A stretch of 64,000 bases of DNA from an uncultured Flavobacteriaceae bacterium (GCA_947494565.1 CANLVG010000004.1:124001-188000), one strand, 5' to 3'; shown: positions 24,852 to 35,504, numbered from the stretch's first letter. The notes: generated by a model not told the origin, from the letters alone. Numbers and translations: made by a program.

Positions 24852-26636
24852 CTACTGTGTAAAATTAATCAATTCGCGCCGATAGGCGGTCAATAGTTTC
24901 GATTTGGACACAAAGCCCAAATACTTTCCATCTTTTACTACCGGAAGATTCCACGCGTTGCTATCTTGAAATTTTTTCATTACCGTTCGCATATTGTCTT
25001 TTTCGTAAAAAATAATCTCCGGTGGATTGTTCATAAAGGTCGATACGATAGTGGTTCTGTAAAGATTGGTTTCAAACATGAATTCACGAATATCGTCTAA
25101 GAGAACGATACCGACCAAGACCTCATTTTCATCCACTACCGGAAATAGGTTTCGGGTGGAATGGGCCACGGCCTCGTGTAGCATATCGCCTAAGAACATA
25201 TCGGGACGTACGGTCTTGAAGTTCTGCTCAACGACATCATCCAGTTGCATAACGGTCAATACGTTTTCGTCTTTATCGTGGGTGAGTAAGGCACCTTGGG
25301 CAGCTAATTCGCGGGTATAGATGTTATGATTGATGGCATTTTTGGTAATCAGGTATGAGATGGCCGAAGTAATCATTAAAGGCACAAATAGCTCGTAACC
25401 TCCAGTAATCTCGGCAATTAAGAAAATAGCGGTCAAGGGCGCATGGAGCACTCCGGCGATCAATCCGGCCATTCCGATCAATGTGAAATTACTTTCGGAA
25501 ACAGCAAAACCTACCCCGAGGTTATTCACGACCTTGGCTACCACATTGCCTAAGGCGCTTCCCATAACCATGGTGGGAATGAATATCCCTCCGGCACCAC
25601 CGGCAGCAAAGGTCGTGGTCATGGCGACAGCCTTAAAAATGGTCAAACCGAATAGTAGTGCGATGACCACCCAAATGTTCGACGTATACGCATCAAAAGG
25701 GGTAGTGCCTATAGCTTGCAAGTGCTTGCCGTCAAGTAGATTGTTGATGAAACCAAACCCTTCACCGTACAGGGGTGGAATGAAATAGAGCATAATCCCA
25801 ATAGCGAGTCCGCCTACCAATAACCGGTATTTCGGACTCTTCAGGGGTTCGAAGAGTTTTAAGATGGCGAAATACATCTTGGTGAAATAGATAGAGGCAA
25901 TAGCAGTACCCACCCCCAATAAAATATAGAATAGGGTGTCTTTCACCTGAAAACTATCCGTAAGCGAAAAATCAAATAGCACTTCATTTCCCAAAAAAAA
26001 GTAGGAGGTAAGTACTCCGGAAATTGAGGCGAGTAACAGCGGCATGACCGATAACATGGTGAAATCGATACTAAACACTTCCACGGCGAAAATAATGGCT
26101 GCGATAGGCGATTGAAAAATAGAAGCCACCGCCCCGGCGGAGGCACACGCAATGAGGAGTGAACGAGTCTTGGAGTTCAGATGTAGGGCCGTGGCCAAAT
26201 TCGAACTTATAGCGGAACCTGAAGCAACAGCCGGACCTAGTAACCCAACAGAACCACCAAAACCAACGGTCAAAGGAGCGGTAATTAAGGGAGTATAGAT
26301 TTTTTTTAGGGGTATGATTCCTTTCTTCTTCGAAAGGGAAAATAGAATGGAGGATACAGCGTGCTCAAGTTTCTCTTTGTGCACGAATTTGACATATAAA
26401 AAAACCAGGGTAAGTCCGATAATCGGCAGTATGAAATAGAGTTGATTACTTGAAAATACAATACCGCTCTCTAAGGAAGACTCAATAAAAAACGTCAGGT
26501 TTTTTAATACTACGGATGCCAGACCGGCCAAAAGACCTACGGCCACAGCCAGAATATGGGTGAAGGTCTTGTTGGAGATATGCTTATACCGCCATTTTAG
26601 AAAACGCGTGAACAGTTTTTGGAAAGGGTTGGCCAT
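24852..26636 (-). CDS. CLC-family chloride channel/transporter with two CBS domains
   Basis: A 594-residue inner-membrane protein. Residues about 25-430 form the CLC helical core; residues about 455-590 hold two CBS domains, which usually sense adenine nucleotides. Anion-pore motifs are recognisable: GFGGSVGLLGP (125-135), the AAGGAGGIFIPTMVMGSALG segment, and the C-terminal LIAEITGGYELFVPLM. In classical CLC exchangers the second motif is GREGP, whose Glu gates the pore and couples protons. Here that position is Leu133 (GLLGP). That predicts ungated or uncoupled anion movement, although some Bacteroidota CLCs also deviate at this motif. The gene stands alone. Confidence 0.87.
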   Translation of the reverse strand: MANPFQKLFTRFLKWRYKHISNKTFTHILAVAVGLLAGLASVVLKNLTFFIESSLESGIVFSSNQLYFILPIIGLTLVFLYVKFVHKEKLEHAVSSILFSLSKKKGIIPLKKIYTPLITAPLTVGFGGSVGLLGPAVASGSAISSNLATALHLNSKTRSLLIACASAGAVASIFQSPIAAIIFAVEVFSIDFTMLSVMPLLLASISGVLTSYFFLGNEVLFDFSLTDSFQVKDTLFYILLGVGTAIASIYFTKMYFAILKLFEPLKSPKYRLLVGGLAIGIMLYFIPPLYGEGFGFINNLLDGKHLQAIGTTPFDAYTSNIWVVIALLFGLTIFKAVAMTTTFAAGGAGGIFIPTMVMGSALGNVVAKVVNNLGVGFAVSESNFTLIGMAGLIAGVLHAPLTAIFLIAEITGGYELFVPLMITSAISYLITKNAINHNIYTRELAAQGALLTHDKDENVLTVMQLDDVVEQNFKTVRPDMFLGDMLHEAVAHSTRNLFPVVDENEVLVGIVLLDDIREFMFETNLYRTTIVSTFMNNPPEIIFYEKDNMRTVMKKFQDSNAWNLPVVKDGKYLGFVSKSKLLTAYRRELINFTQ

Positions 26637-26844
26637 ATGCGCTTTTGCTTCTCTAAAAATACAAAATTCAGACGGGTAAGCAGGATTGCGTCTGGTACGA
26701 CTGATAGTCCCTTAGTTAATAATACCCGGATTTGACAGAATATGGAGTATATAAATCCCTTCTTTCCCTGAAACATGGCGTTGAAGTCGGTAGTTACTCT
26801 CACTACATCAACCATTGGTTCGTTCTAGACACCCCGAACCCCGG

Positions 26845-28599
26845 TCACTTAGCAACATCAAGCTTTAAAGACAACTCCTTCAATTGTTCTGAATCAACGA
26901 ACGCCGGAGCATCGATCATCACATCGCGACCACTATTGTTTTTCGGGAAGGCAATAAAATCACGAATGGTTTCTTGTCCTCCGAGAATGGCCACAAGACG
27001 ATCTAGACCGAAGGCGATTCCTCCGTGTGGGGGAGCACCATATTGAAAGGCATCCATTAAAAAGCCAAATTGCGCCTTGGCTTCTTCGGGAGTGAAACCA
27101 AGGTGTTTGAACATGATGCTTTGTGTTTCCTTATCATGGATACGGATCGACCCACCACCAATTTCGTTGCCGTTGAGTACTAGGTCATAGGCATTGGCCC
27201 GCACGGCCCCTGGGTCTGAATCCAGGAGTTCGAGTTGTCCAGGTTTTGGTGAGGTAAAGGGGTGGTGCATGGCGTGGTAATGACCGGTTTCCTCGTCAAG
27301 TTCCAAAAGTGGAAAATCGACGATCCACAAGGGCGCGAATTCGTCCGGGTTTCTCAATCCGAGGCGTTCCGCCAATTCCATACGTAAGGCGCTCAGCTGT
27401 GCCCTTACTTTATTTGTTTCACCCGATAGTACGCAGATGAGATCTCCGGCCTTAGCTCCGGTAGCTTCTGCCCATTTGGCCAAATCTTCTTGATCGTAAA
27501 ATTTGTCCACCGATGATTTGTAGCTTCCATCTTCATTGCATCTACAATACACCATTCCCAAGGCACCAACTTGAGGTCGTTTAACCCAGTCGGTCAGTTT
27601 GTCGATTTCTTTTCGAGTGTACATATTGCCTCCCGGAACGGCAATACCGACTACCAATTCGGCCGTATTGAAAACATTGAATTCCTTATGCTGCGCTACG
27701 GTGTTCAGCTCACCGAATTCCATTCCGAAACGAATATCCGGTTTATCATTCCCATAACGTTTCATCGCTTCATCATAGGTCATTCTTGGGAAGGAGTCGA
27801 TGGTAACACCCTTGATTTCTTGAAGTAAATGCTTGGTCAGGTCTTCAAAAGCATCAAGAATATCTTCCTGATTTACGAAGGCCATTTCACAATCGATCTG
27901 CGTGAATTCCGGTTGCCTATCCGCTCGTAAATCCTCATCCCTAAAACATTTTACGATTTGAAAGTACTTATCCAGACCACCGACCATAAGCAATTGCTTA
28001 AAGGTTTGTGGTGATTGGGGGAGGGCGTAAAATTGTCCTGGGTTCATACGGCTGGGCACGACAAAATCACGTGCTCCTTCCGGAGTGGATTTTATCAGAT
28101 ATGGGGTCTCCACTTCAACGAAACCTTGATTCGAAAGATGCTTGCGGACTTCCATGGCGACTTTACTTCGAAAAATCAAGCTGTCTTTTACGGGGTTTCT
28201 TCGAATATCGAGATAGCGGTATTTCATACGAATATCCTCTCCGCCATCCGTCTCGTTCTCAATGGTGAAAGGTGGGGTCTTTGATTCGTTCAAAATAGTG
28301 ACTTCTTCCACTAAAACCTCAATGGTGCCGGTAGGCAGATTCGGGTTTTTCGAAGCACGTTCGATGACCTCTCCCATGGCCTGAACGACAAATTCACGGC
28401 CTAGGCCTCTCGCTTGTTCCAGTAATTCCGTGGAGGTACGATCTTCATCGAAAACCAGTTGTGTGATACCGTAGCGGTCACGTAAATCGACCCAGGCCAC
28501 AAAACCTTTGTCCCTTGTTTTATGAACCCAGCCCGAAAGGGTTACTTTTTGGCCGATATGGGATTCTCGTAATTCGCCGCAGGTATGACTCCGATACAT
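26845..28599 (-). CDS. aspS: aspartyl-tRNA synthetase
   Basis: A class II synthetase of 584 residues, bacterial type. The N-terminal OB-fold begins [15 protein letters not shown] and contains [20 protein letters not shown]. Class II motif 2 appears as [18 protein letters not shown] and motif 3 as [14 protein letters not shown]. The GAD insertion domain typical of bacterial AspRS lies around residues 290-410. It charges tRNA(Asp) with aspartate; the sequence alone does not decide whether it is discriminating or also charges tRNA(Asn). It is monocistronic, with no same-strand neighbour closer than the RND gene, which ends in a terminator at 28657-28690. Confidence 0.97.
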   Translation of the reverse strand: MYRSHTCGELRESHIGQKVTLSGWVHKTRDKGFVAWVDLRDRYGITQLVFDEDRTSTELLEQARGLGREFVVQAMGEVIERASKNPNLPTGTIEVLVEEVTILNESKTPPFTIENETDGGEDIRMKYRYLDIRRNPVKDSLIFRSKVAMEVRKHLSNQGFVEVETPYLIKSTPEGARDFVVPSRMNPGQFYALPQSPQTFKQLLMVGGLDKYFQIVKCFRDEDLRADRQPEFTQIDCEMAFVNQEDILDAFEDLTKHLLQEIKGVTIDSFPRMTYDEAMKRYGNDKPDIRFGMEFGELNTVAQHKEFNVFNTAELVVGIAVPGGNMYTRKEIDKLTDWVKRPQVGALGMVYCRCNEDGSYKSSVDKFYDQEDLAKWAEATGAKAGDLICVLSGETNKVRAQLSALRMELAERLGLRNPDEFAPLWIVDFPLLELDEETGHYHAMHHPFTSPKPGQLELLDSDPGAVRANAYDLVLNGNEIGGGSIRIHDKETQSIMFKHLGFTPEEAKAQFGFLMDAFQYGAPPHGGIAFGLDRLVAILGGQETIRDFIAFPKNNSGRDVMIDAPAFVDSEQLKELSLKLDVAK

Positions 28600-28656
28600 T
28601 TCATTTTATTTTAAGCTGCAAATTTAAGAAGTATTCGGGAGTAAGTGGTAGGAAAA

Positions 28657-28690
28657 AAAGAATCCGCTTGATAAAGCGGATTCTTTCGTC
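28657..28690 (-). terminator. rho-independent terminator of the RND efflux operon
   Basis: A perfect 10-bp stem (GAATCCGCTT / AAGCGGATTC, 28660-28669 and 28674-28683) with loop GATA. In leftward transcription it is followed by a T-rich run, just after the pump gene's stop at 28693. Confidence 0.85.
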
Positions 28691-28692
28691 TT

Positions 28693-31600
28693 TTAATCTG
28701 AAGTGCCAGTCTTGGGAAGCACATCGAATTCTTCATTTTCGATCAACGGCTCCGTCTCGGGATTTGTTTCCGGTTTCTGCCAACTTCGCACCTTTGTTTT
28801 GATACGGTACGTAATATTGAACAATACCGGTACGATGATGAGGGTCAAAAAAGTCGCCACGATCAATCCGAAGATGACGGTCCATGCAAGTGGACCCCAG
28901 AAAACGACATTATCACCGCCAAAATAAATTTTTGGATCAAAACTCGCAAAGAGCGAAAAGAAATCGATGTTCAGACCGATAGCCAATGGAATCAGCCCTA
29001 GAACCGTAGTTATGGCCGTCAATATTACGGGGCGCAACCTTGCCTTACCGGCTTTTGTAATTTCTACGGTGACGTCTTCCATAGTCAGTAGATCCTTGTC
29101 TTCAAGGTCTAACTTCACCTTTTTACGATCGATTAGAATTTGGGTATAGTCCAATAGCACAACGCCGTTATTCACTACGATTCCGGCCAGCGAAATAATA
29201 CCCATCATGGTCATCATAATTACGAATGACCAGCCTGTTATCATTAGGCCACCGAAGACCCCTATGAAACTCAAGAAAATGGCGATCATAATGATGAGGG
29301 GCTTTGAAATGCCACCAAACTGGAAAATCAAAATAAGCATGATCAGGGCAAGTCCTCCAAAAAAGGCACCGACCAAGAAATTCATTTGCTTGTTCTGTTC
29401 TTCGATTTCCCCAGTATAATCCACCTTGATATTGCTCGGAATACCGGTATAGTTTTCCATCTCTTTGCGTACTTGGTCTACCACCTGTGCGGGATTCCCT
29501 CCTGCAGTGAGCCCTGAGTATACGGTGACCACTCGGTTGCCATCCCTATGCTTTATGGAACTGAAACCTGATGAATTCCGTTGAGAGGCGACGGCCGATA
29601 CCGGAATTTCCTTGATCTGACCTGACGCTTGGTCCCTGAAAATGATATTCTGATTAAAGAGGGCATTTTTATCAAAGCGTATGTCTTCTTTAAAACGGAC
29701 ATTGATATCGTAATCTTCACCGTCTTGCTTGAAAACACCGGCTTTTTCACCAAATAACGAGCGACGAAGTTGATTGCCGACTTGGCCTACGGCGACACCG
29801 AGTTCCCCAGCTTTTTGCCGATCGACCACGACCTGCATGGAAGGCTTGCTCTTATTGACATTGATTTTCAGTTCTTCGATAAACGGAATGTTCTTGCTAT
29901 TAAGGTATACGCGAATATCTTCGGCAGTGCTGATCAACTCATCGTAATCTTTGCCCTGTAACTCAATATTTACGGGGTATCCTGCTGGTGGACCTTCATT
30001 GAGCTTTTCTACGGAAATCGACACGCCCGGGTAAATGCCCACTAGATCCTCTTGGATGGCCCCGCGCAATTCTTCCGTATCAAGACCGTTGCGGTACTTG
30101 AACTCGCGCATTGAGATAGTCACCTTGCCACGATGGGGCATTTCAGAGTTGGATCCTCCATCGGTTTGTGGATTTCCTGCCCCTTCACCTACTTGGGAAA
30201 CGGCCGATTCTACCAAGTAATTATAATCGCCGTCCCGCTTGTATTTTTCGCGTGCAACCACATTGTAGACCCGTTCTTCAATGGCCTTGGTAATGGTATT
30301 GGTCTTTTCAATGGATGTCCCTTCCGGGTATTCAATATAGACGTATACTTCGTTTGGACTATTTTCCGGGAAAAACTCGATTTTCGTCCTTCCGGAACCT
30401 ATCGACATCCCAAAAAGCATAAAGGTTACGACCAATAGCAGTACGGTCAATCCAAAATACCAGTATACGTTACCTCCACGTAAGGCATGTTTGATCCGTC
30501 GCTCGTACCAGTTTTCAAAACGTGGCATGACTTTGTTCTGAAAAGCGTTCGCCCATCCCTTAATGCCGTATTTATAGGCCCAGAACATAAGTGCCGTAAA
30601 GATCATGACGGTACCCAGTCCTCTAATAGGTCCTCCAACGAGCAAAATAAGAAGTCCGATACCCCCTAAGATGGCGGATGTACGAATAAGACCTTTGAGG
30701 CTGATTTCCTTGTCACCGATTTCCATGTATTGCGAAACCAGCATTGAATTCATAAACAAGGCAACGAACAATGATGAGCCGAGTACCACGGACAGCGTAA
30801 CGGGAAAATAGATCATGAACTGACCGAAGAGTCCCGGCCAAAGTCCTAAGGGTACGAAAGCGGCCACGGTCGTTACGGTCGAGATAATTATCGGATAGGC
30901 GATTTCACCAATTCCTTTTTTCGCGGCCTCGATACGCGGCATGCCCTCACTCATCAAGCGATAGACGTTCTCTACCACCACGATACCGTTATCCACCAAC
31001 ATACCTAGCCCCATAATCATACCGAAAAGTACCATGGTATTCAGTGTGAAGCTGAGACCATCGACGACTACGCCAAGCGTGTTGAGTACGAAGAAGGAGA
31101 TAAACATTGACATTGGAATAGCAAACCCCACAAAAAGGGCATTGCGGAAACCTAGGAAGAACATCAATACCGTGACCACTAGAATGATACCGAAAATGAT
31201 ACTGTTCACGAGGTCATCTACCTGGTTTAGCGTTCTGTCAGACGAATCATTGGCAATCGAAATATTCAAATCGGCGGGATAGTATTCTGCTTGTGCCTTC
31301 TTCACCAGTTCGCGTATTTGTCTGGTAGCGGCAATGGTATTGGTACCCGAACGTTTCTTAATGTCGAGCATGACTACACTTTCCCCGAATTCGCGCGCAT
31401 ACGTAGTTTTGTCCTCTTCGTCAAAAGTTACCGTAGCGATATCCTTGAGGTAAACCGCTCCGTCTTCTGATTTGACCACAAATTCATTGAGCTCTTGGGG
31501 ATTTTGAATTTCACCAAGAACACGAATGGTCCGCCGTTGCTCGGCCGTTTTTATATTTCCCGCGGACATGGTCATATTGCCATTTCCGATCGCCGAGATG

Positions 31601-32253
31601 ACATCTTGAAAACTTACCTTGGCCGCCATCATCTTATAGACGTCTACAGCAACTTCAACTTCCCTTTCCTGTGCCCCCCGAATATCGACTTCCTTGACTT
31701 GGGGAAGATTCTCGATTTCGTCCTCCAGATACTCCGCGTACTCCTTTAATCTTTCGACCGGATAATCTCCCGTGAAATTCACATTCATGATGGGGAACGA
31801 TTCCGCAAGGTTCAAATCGAAAATATTCGGTTCTACCTTCGCCCCATTAAAGGTAGGCCAGTCTTCACTTGCTTTTTCGCTATCGACCTCGTCCTTTACC
31901 TTTTGCTTGGCCTGTTCGACGGTAATATCCTCATCGAATTCCACGGTAATGATCGAATAGTCTTCTTGTGAAGTAGAACTCGTCTCAACAACGTTGCTCA
32001 CATTTTTCAAACGATCTTCCAAAGGATCCGTGATCAACCGTTCGATATCCTCGGCGGTATTACCGGGATAAGGAGTACTTACATAGACCTTTGTCTCCAC
32101 AATTTCAGGATAATCTTCCCGTGGCATCGCCTGGTACGCCTGGTACCCTACCCATAAAAGGATGGCGATCATGACAAATATCACCGAGGGGTTGTCGATA
32201 GCCCACGACGACAGCCCAAATTCCTTATTTACGTTTTTCTTTTGCTTACTCAT
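28693..32253 (-). CDS. RND multidrug efflux pump, HAE1/AcrB-like inner-membrane permease
   Basis: A 1186-residue RND permease, longer than AcrB (about 1050) mainly through extra residues in the middle and tail. It has the N-terminal membrane helix (PSVIFVMIAILLWVGYQAYQ), the porter-domain pattern with PYPGNTAEDIERLITDPLED, and helix 4 with GLGMLVDNGIVVVENVYRLM, including the Asp/Asn of the proton relay. It exports hydrophobic or amphiphilic compounds from the periplasm using the proton gradient. The gene overlaps the adaptor gene by 8 nt. With the TolC-family and TetR genes upstream it forms a complete operon. Substrates unknown. Confidence 0.93.
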   Translation of the reverse strand: MSKQKKNVNKEFGLSSWAIDNPSVIFVMIAILLWVGYQAYQAMPREDYPEIVETKVYVSTPYPGNTAEDIERLITDPLEDRLKNVSNVVETSSTSQEDYSIITVEFDEDITVEQAKQKVKDEVDSEKASEDWPTFNGAKVEPNIFDLNLAESFPIMNVNFTGDYPVERLKEYAEYLEDEIENLPQVKEVDIRGAQEREVEVAVDVYKMMAAKVSFQDVISAIGNGNMTMSAGNIKTAEQRRTIRVLGEIQNPQELNEFVVKSEDGAVYLKDIATVTFDEEDKTTYAREFGESVVMLDIKKRSGTNTIAATRQIRELVKKAQAEYYPADLNISIANDSSDRTLNQVDDLVNSIIFGIILVVTVLMFFLGFRNALFVGFAIPMSMFISFFVLNTLGVVVDGLSFTLNTMVLFGMIMGLGMLVDNGIVVVENVYRLMSEGMPRIEAAKKGIGEIAYPIIISTVTTVAAFVPLGLWPGLFGQFMIYFPVTLSVVLGSSLFVALFMNSMLVSQYMEIGDKEISLKGLIRTSAILGGIGLLILLVGGPIRGLGTVMIFTALMFWAYKYGIKGWANAFQNKVMPRFENWYERRIKHALRGGNVYWYFGLTVLLLVVTFMLFGMSIGSGRTKIEFFPENSPNEVYVYIEYPEGTSIEKTNTITKAIEERVYNVVAREKYKRDGDYNYLVESAVSQVGEGAGNPQTDGGSNSEMPHRGKVTISMREFKYRNGLDTEELRGAIQEDLVGIYPGVSISVEKLNEGPPAGYPVNIELQGKDYDELISTAEDIRVYLNSKNIPFIEELKINVNKSKPSMQVVVDRQKAGELGVAVGQVGNQLRRSLFGEKAGVFKQDGEDYDINVRFKEDIRFDKNALFNQNIIFRDQASGQIKEIPVSAVASQRNSSGFSSIKHRDGNRVVTVYSGLTAGGNPAQVVDQVRKEMENYTGIPSNIKVDYTGEIEEQNKQMNFLVGAFFGGLALIMLILIFQFGGISKPLIIMIAIFLSFIGVFGGLMITGWSFVIMMTMMGIISLAGIVVNNGVVLLDYTQILIDRKKVKLDLEDKDLLTMEDVTVEITKAGKARLRPVILTAITTVLGLIPLAIGLNIDFFSLFASFDPKIYFGGDNVVFWGPLAWTVIFGLIVATFLTLIIVPVLFNITYRIKTKVRSWQKPETNPETEPLIENEEFDVLPKTGTSD

Positions 32254-33427
32254 CGGTACTGCTATTTAAAATCTGAATGTTTTGGCCTTCCTTAACCGTT
32301 CTGGCGCCTTCTTTGATCAAAAGGTCGCCCTCTGTAATTCCGGAGAGCACTTCGACCATGCTTCCTTGGGTTTTTCCGGTTTGAATGATTCGCCTTTTTG
32401 CCACCGCCTTATCACCATTGGGTTCCACTGCGACATAGACGTATTGGGCACCCTCTGCATTTTCAGAAATAATACCCTGAGGTACCAATATGGCCCCATC
32501 ATTACTATAGTCATTTAAGCTCACTCGCGCAGAAAGGTTCGGTTTGATGTTGCCTTTTTCGTTCGGAACCGGTATTTCAACACTGAAAGCACGATTGCTT
32601 GGATTGATAAAATTCCCGGTCTGTCTGATCTTCGAGGTGATGGTATCCCCTAGAATCGGGAAGAATACTTTCGCTTCTTTTCCCTCCTCAATTCGCCCGA
32701 GATAGTTTTCGGGTACATCGACCTTGATATACATGTCGGATAGGTTCACGATTCGAAATACTTCAGAACCAGGACCTGGTGAGACCACTGTACCCTGATC
32801 TTTGATGACGTTATCGATGATACCACTGAAAGGCGCCCGTATGGTCGATTTCCCTAGTTGGCTCTGTGCTTGTTGTACGGCATTTTCCGTCGCCTCATAA
32901 TTTGATTTGGCCTGTAAGAACTGAATCTCCGAACCGATTTGTTGTTCCCAGAGTCTTTTCTGACGCTCATAGGTGGTTTTTGCCAATGCGGCTTGGGTTT
33001 TCAATTGGGAAACTTGACTGGCCATTCCTCCGTCATCTATGGTGGCTAAAAGTTGTCCCTTTCGAACACGTTGCCCTTCCTTGACAGTGACGCGTTGAAG
33101 CGTACCTGACATTTCAGGATAGATCAATACGTTTTGTTTTGTTTCAACATCTCCCTGAAGCTCTAGGAAATGATCGAACTTTTCCCCTTTCGCCATTAGT
33201 GTGGTCACCAATGGAAGTCGCTCCTCCCCTGATTTTTCGGCAATTACGGAATCCAATAGCTGTAGCTCTCTTTCCATTTCGCGTTGTTTCTCTGAAATCT
33301 CGGTTTTTTTTGCACGCAGTGTTTCTAAATCACCTTGCGCTATCAAATCACTTACCGATGACTCCGCACCTCCACCACAAGAGGCTAGAACGACTGCTAG
33401 GGTAAACACGTAGATAAGTTTTTTCAT
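32246..33427 (-). CDS. RND efflux periplasmic adaptor (membrane fusion) lipoprotein
   Basis: A 393-residue adaptor that joins the RND pump to the outer-membrane channel. It carries a lipobox (LASC, Cys17). An early coiled coil (about 38-65) precedes the usual hairpin; the lipoyl halves are visible as VKEGQRVRKGQLLATIDDG and STIRAPFSGIIDNVIKDQGT, flanking a helical hairpin at about 135-190, then beta-barrel and membrane-proximal domains. It overlaps the pump gene by 8 nt and lies 31 nt after the TolC-family gene. Confidence 0.92.
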   Translation of the reverse strand: MKKLIYVFTLAVVLASCGGGAESSVSDLIAQGDLETLRAKKTEISEKQREMERELQLLDSVIAEKSGEERLPLVTTLMAKGEKFDHFLELQGDVETKQNVLIYPEMSGTLQRVTVKEGQRVRKGQLLATIDDGGMASQVSQLKTQAALAKTTYERQKRLWEQQIGSEIQFLQAKSNYEATENAVQQAQSQLGKSTIRAPFSGIIDNVIKDQGTVVSPGPGSEVFRIVNLSDMYIKVDVPENYLGRIEEGKEAKVFFPILGDTITSKIRQTGNFINPSNRAFSVEIPVPNEKGNIKPNLSARVSLNDYSNDGAILVPQGIISENAEGAQYVYVAVEPNGDKAVAKRRIIQTGKTQGSMVEVLSGITEGDLLIKEGARTVKEGQNIQILNSSTDE

Positions 33428-33458
33428 AATTAAAAGTATTTTGGATTGATGTTCGTTT

Positions 33459-34808
33459 TTACGATTTAGTGTTGATAATGGTTTCCAGTTCGGTTTTCTT
33501 ATTGATTACCTCGACCATGCTTTGCAAATAATTTTGTTGCGCATCGTAGAGCTGCGTTTGCGCTTGTCGCAATTCAAAACTACTGGCCAGACCTTCATTG
33601 TATTTGATTTCGTTTTTATTCTCTATTCGCTCGGCAAGGTTGAGGTTTTCCTTTGCGGTTTCATATTGCTCGATTGCCAAAATATAATTGCTTTTAGAGC
33701 TTTCAAGTTGCAAGCGAATTTGCTCCTCGGCCTCGGTCAATTGCGTTTTTGCCTTTTCCAAAGCGATTTTTGCCCTAGCCGTTCCAGCACTTCGTTTTCC
33801 TGAACTAAAAATAGGAATGTTCAGGTCGAAGCCCAAAACGGACGATTCGAACCATGGTTGACCATTGTCCAAGAAGTCGAAACCATCGCCAAAGGAATTT
33901 GCGCCATAGTTGACAAATGCATTCAACGTAGGCAATGCTCGGCTTTTCGCCAACTTCCATTCGTAGTACCGCTGCTCGTTCAAATTAGTGGCCAGTTTGA
34001 AATCCACATTGTTTTCAATATTGAATTCGGATTCCAAAAGGGCAGGGTCTATTTGCTTTTGTGTCAAAACATCCAGGTCCTCTTCTAATTTTGTCGGTGC
34101 ATCGATGGCGATACCCATAACCAGATTCAACATTTGCAGTGTGATATTCTCTAAACGAACGGCATTTTTTAACTGATTGTCAACCGACGACAGGGTAATC
34201 TGAAGTTGTTCTACGCTCTCTTCATCACCTAAGCCGTTCTCATAGATCTTGGTAGTTTCAAAAAGGTTTTTTTCAAGGTTGGCCTTGTTTTTTTCAAAGA
34301 TGGAAACACTCTCTTGGGCCAGTAGTACATTGCCATAGGCCTCGGTAACCGCTTTTTGAACTTCCAGATCGGTTTTCTCCCGGTTGTTCTGGCTATAGCT
34401 CAAGAAGGCTTTTGTAGCTTGTACACCAACAATATAAGACCCATCAAAGATCTGCTGTCTCAGTGTGGCCGTAGCCGTTGCTTGCTGTGGTTGCCCAAAG
34501 ACGACGGTTTGAAAGTCCCCGGGTTCGCCTCCGAAAAATTCTGCCGGAATTTGGGCCACAGGTTGAATCAATTGGTTCTGATATCCAATGGCGCCGGTAA
34601 CTTGGGGCAGTCCGGTTGCAATCGTCTCCCACTTCTGTTTTTTTGCATCTATCAAGTCACGATCCGCATTGATGGAACTGTAATTGTTCTTCAAGGCAAA
34701 CTCGATGGCTTCCTGCAATGTGAAACTATAGGTATCGGTTACTTCTTCTTGTGCTGTTATAACGCTTAGGGTCACTAAAGCAATAAAGGTTAAAAAGTGG
34801 TTGCGCAT
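33459..34808 (-). CDS. TolC-family outer-membrane efflux protein
   Basis: A 449-residue outer-membrane factor with a signal peptide (ending near ITAQ), then two structurally repeated halves rich in long amphipathic helices, as in TolC. Typical runs are LQEAIEFALKNNYSSINADRD near the start and LTEAEEQIRLQLESSKSNYILA in the second half. It forms the trimeric exit duct for the adaptor and pump encoded downstream. Its ATG is 1 nt after the TetR-gene stop, so the two are translationally linked. Confidence 0.9.
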   Translation of the reverse strand: MRNHFLTFIALVTLSVITAQEEVTDTYSFTLQEAIEFALKNNYSSINADRDLIDAKKQKWETIATGLPQVTGAIGYQNQLIQPVAQIPAEFFGGEPGDFQTVVFGQPQQATATATLRQQIFDGSYIVGVQATKAFLSYSQNNREKTDLEVQKAVTEAYGNVLLAQESVSIFEKNKANLEKNLFETTKIYENGLGDEESVEQLQITLSSVDNQLKNAVRLENITLQMLNLVMGIAIDAPTKLEEDLDVLTQKQIDPALLESEFNIENNVDFKLATNLNEQRYYEWKLAKSRALPTLNAFVNYGANSFGDGFDFLDNGQPWFESSVLGFDLNIPIFSSGKRSAGTARAKIALEKAKTQLTEAEEQIRLQLESSKSNYILAIEQYETAKENLNLAERIENKNEIKYNEGLASSFELRQAQTQLYDAQQNYLQSMVEVINKKTELETIINTKS

Positions 34809-34809
34809 G

Positions 34810-35415
34810 CTATTCTTGATTTGAATTGATGATCGTATTTAAAATTTTTCTTCCTTTTGGCGTCACTATACCTCTTAGATGGTATTCCAAGTAATCGTCC
34901 ATCAAGGCGGATATGGGAAATTGTTCCAAAGGAAAAAGCTGTTGGTCCTTTATGCTATGAATCCCTGAAAAATATATCCGTGATACGAACTCGACGTTTA
35001 AATTCTCGCGATAAATGCCCAGTTCGATACCTTTTTCGATATTCCGGATGACACATTCTTGCATTACCTCAAAATGCTTGTTCCGAAGAGCATTATGCAC
35101 CTTGGGGTAATACTTCTGTAATTGATATTGGGGTGATGATTTTTCGTTTTTCAAGTTGATCATGATGAACTTCTTGATTTCATAAAGTTCTTCAATGGGA
35201 TTCTTTTGTAGGTCACAAATGTGGTCGATGCCATTTGATATAATATCGAACACGTACATCGAGCTGTCTTCTACCAACTGCGTCTTGTTCTCATAGTGCG
35301 CATAGATGGTCTTTTTTGAAATGCCCATTTGGTTGGCAATATCATCCATGGTGACACTCTTGAAACCGTAGTTCAAGAACATATCCGTCGCCTTTTCAAG
35401 AATCTTTTCTTTCAT
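34810..35415 (-). CDS. TetR/AcrR-family transcriptional regulator
   Basis: A 201-residue regulator with an N-terminal TetR helix-turn-helix (KATDMFLNYGFKSVTMDDIA then GISKKTIYAHYENKTQL, about 7-45) and a variable helical ligand domain. It is the first gene of the efflux operon, so it most likely represses its own operon and is released by a pump substrate. A perfect inverted repeat at 35439-35466, next to the -7 element, is the probable operator. The inducing ligand cannot be told from the sequence. Confidence 0.9.
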   Translation of the reverse strand: MKEKILEKATDMFLNYGFKSVTMDDIANQMGISKKTIYAHYENKTQLVEDSSMYVFDIISNGIDHICDLQKNPIEELYEIKKFIMINLKNEKSSPQYQLQKYYPKVHNALRNKHFEVMQECVIRNIEKGIELGIYRENLNVEFVSRIYFSGIHSIKDQQLFPLEQFPISALMDDYLEYHLRGIVTPKGRKILNTIINSNQE

Positions 35416-35425
35416 AATCGGGCGA

Positions 35426-35466
35426 CAAATATAGTTCAGGAAACTTTAAAAACATTTAAAGTTTCC
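35426..35466 (-). promoter_or_regulatory. efflux-operon promoter and probable TetR operator
   Basis: GGAAACTTTAAA (35439-35450) and its exact reverse complement TTTAAAGTTTCC (35455-35466) flank a 4-bp centre AACA. Just downstream in gene direction is TATATTTG (35433-35426), an exact -7 element, 10 nt before the TetR ATG. A repressor bound to the repeat would cover the -33 and spacer region. Confidence 0.75.
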
Positions 35467-35504
35467 AAAGTTTTACATTTATTTAACATACGTTGTGATA
35501 CATA

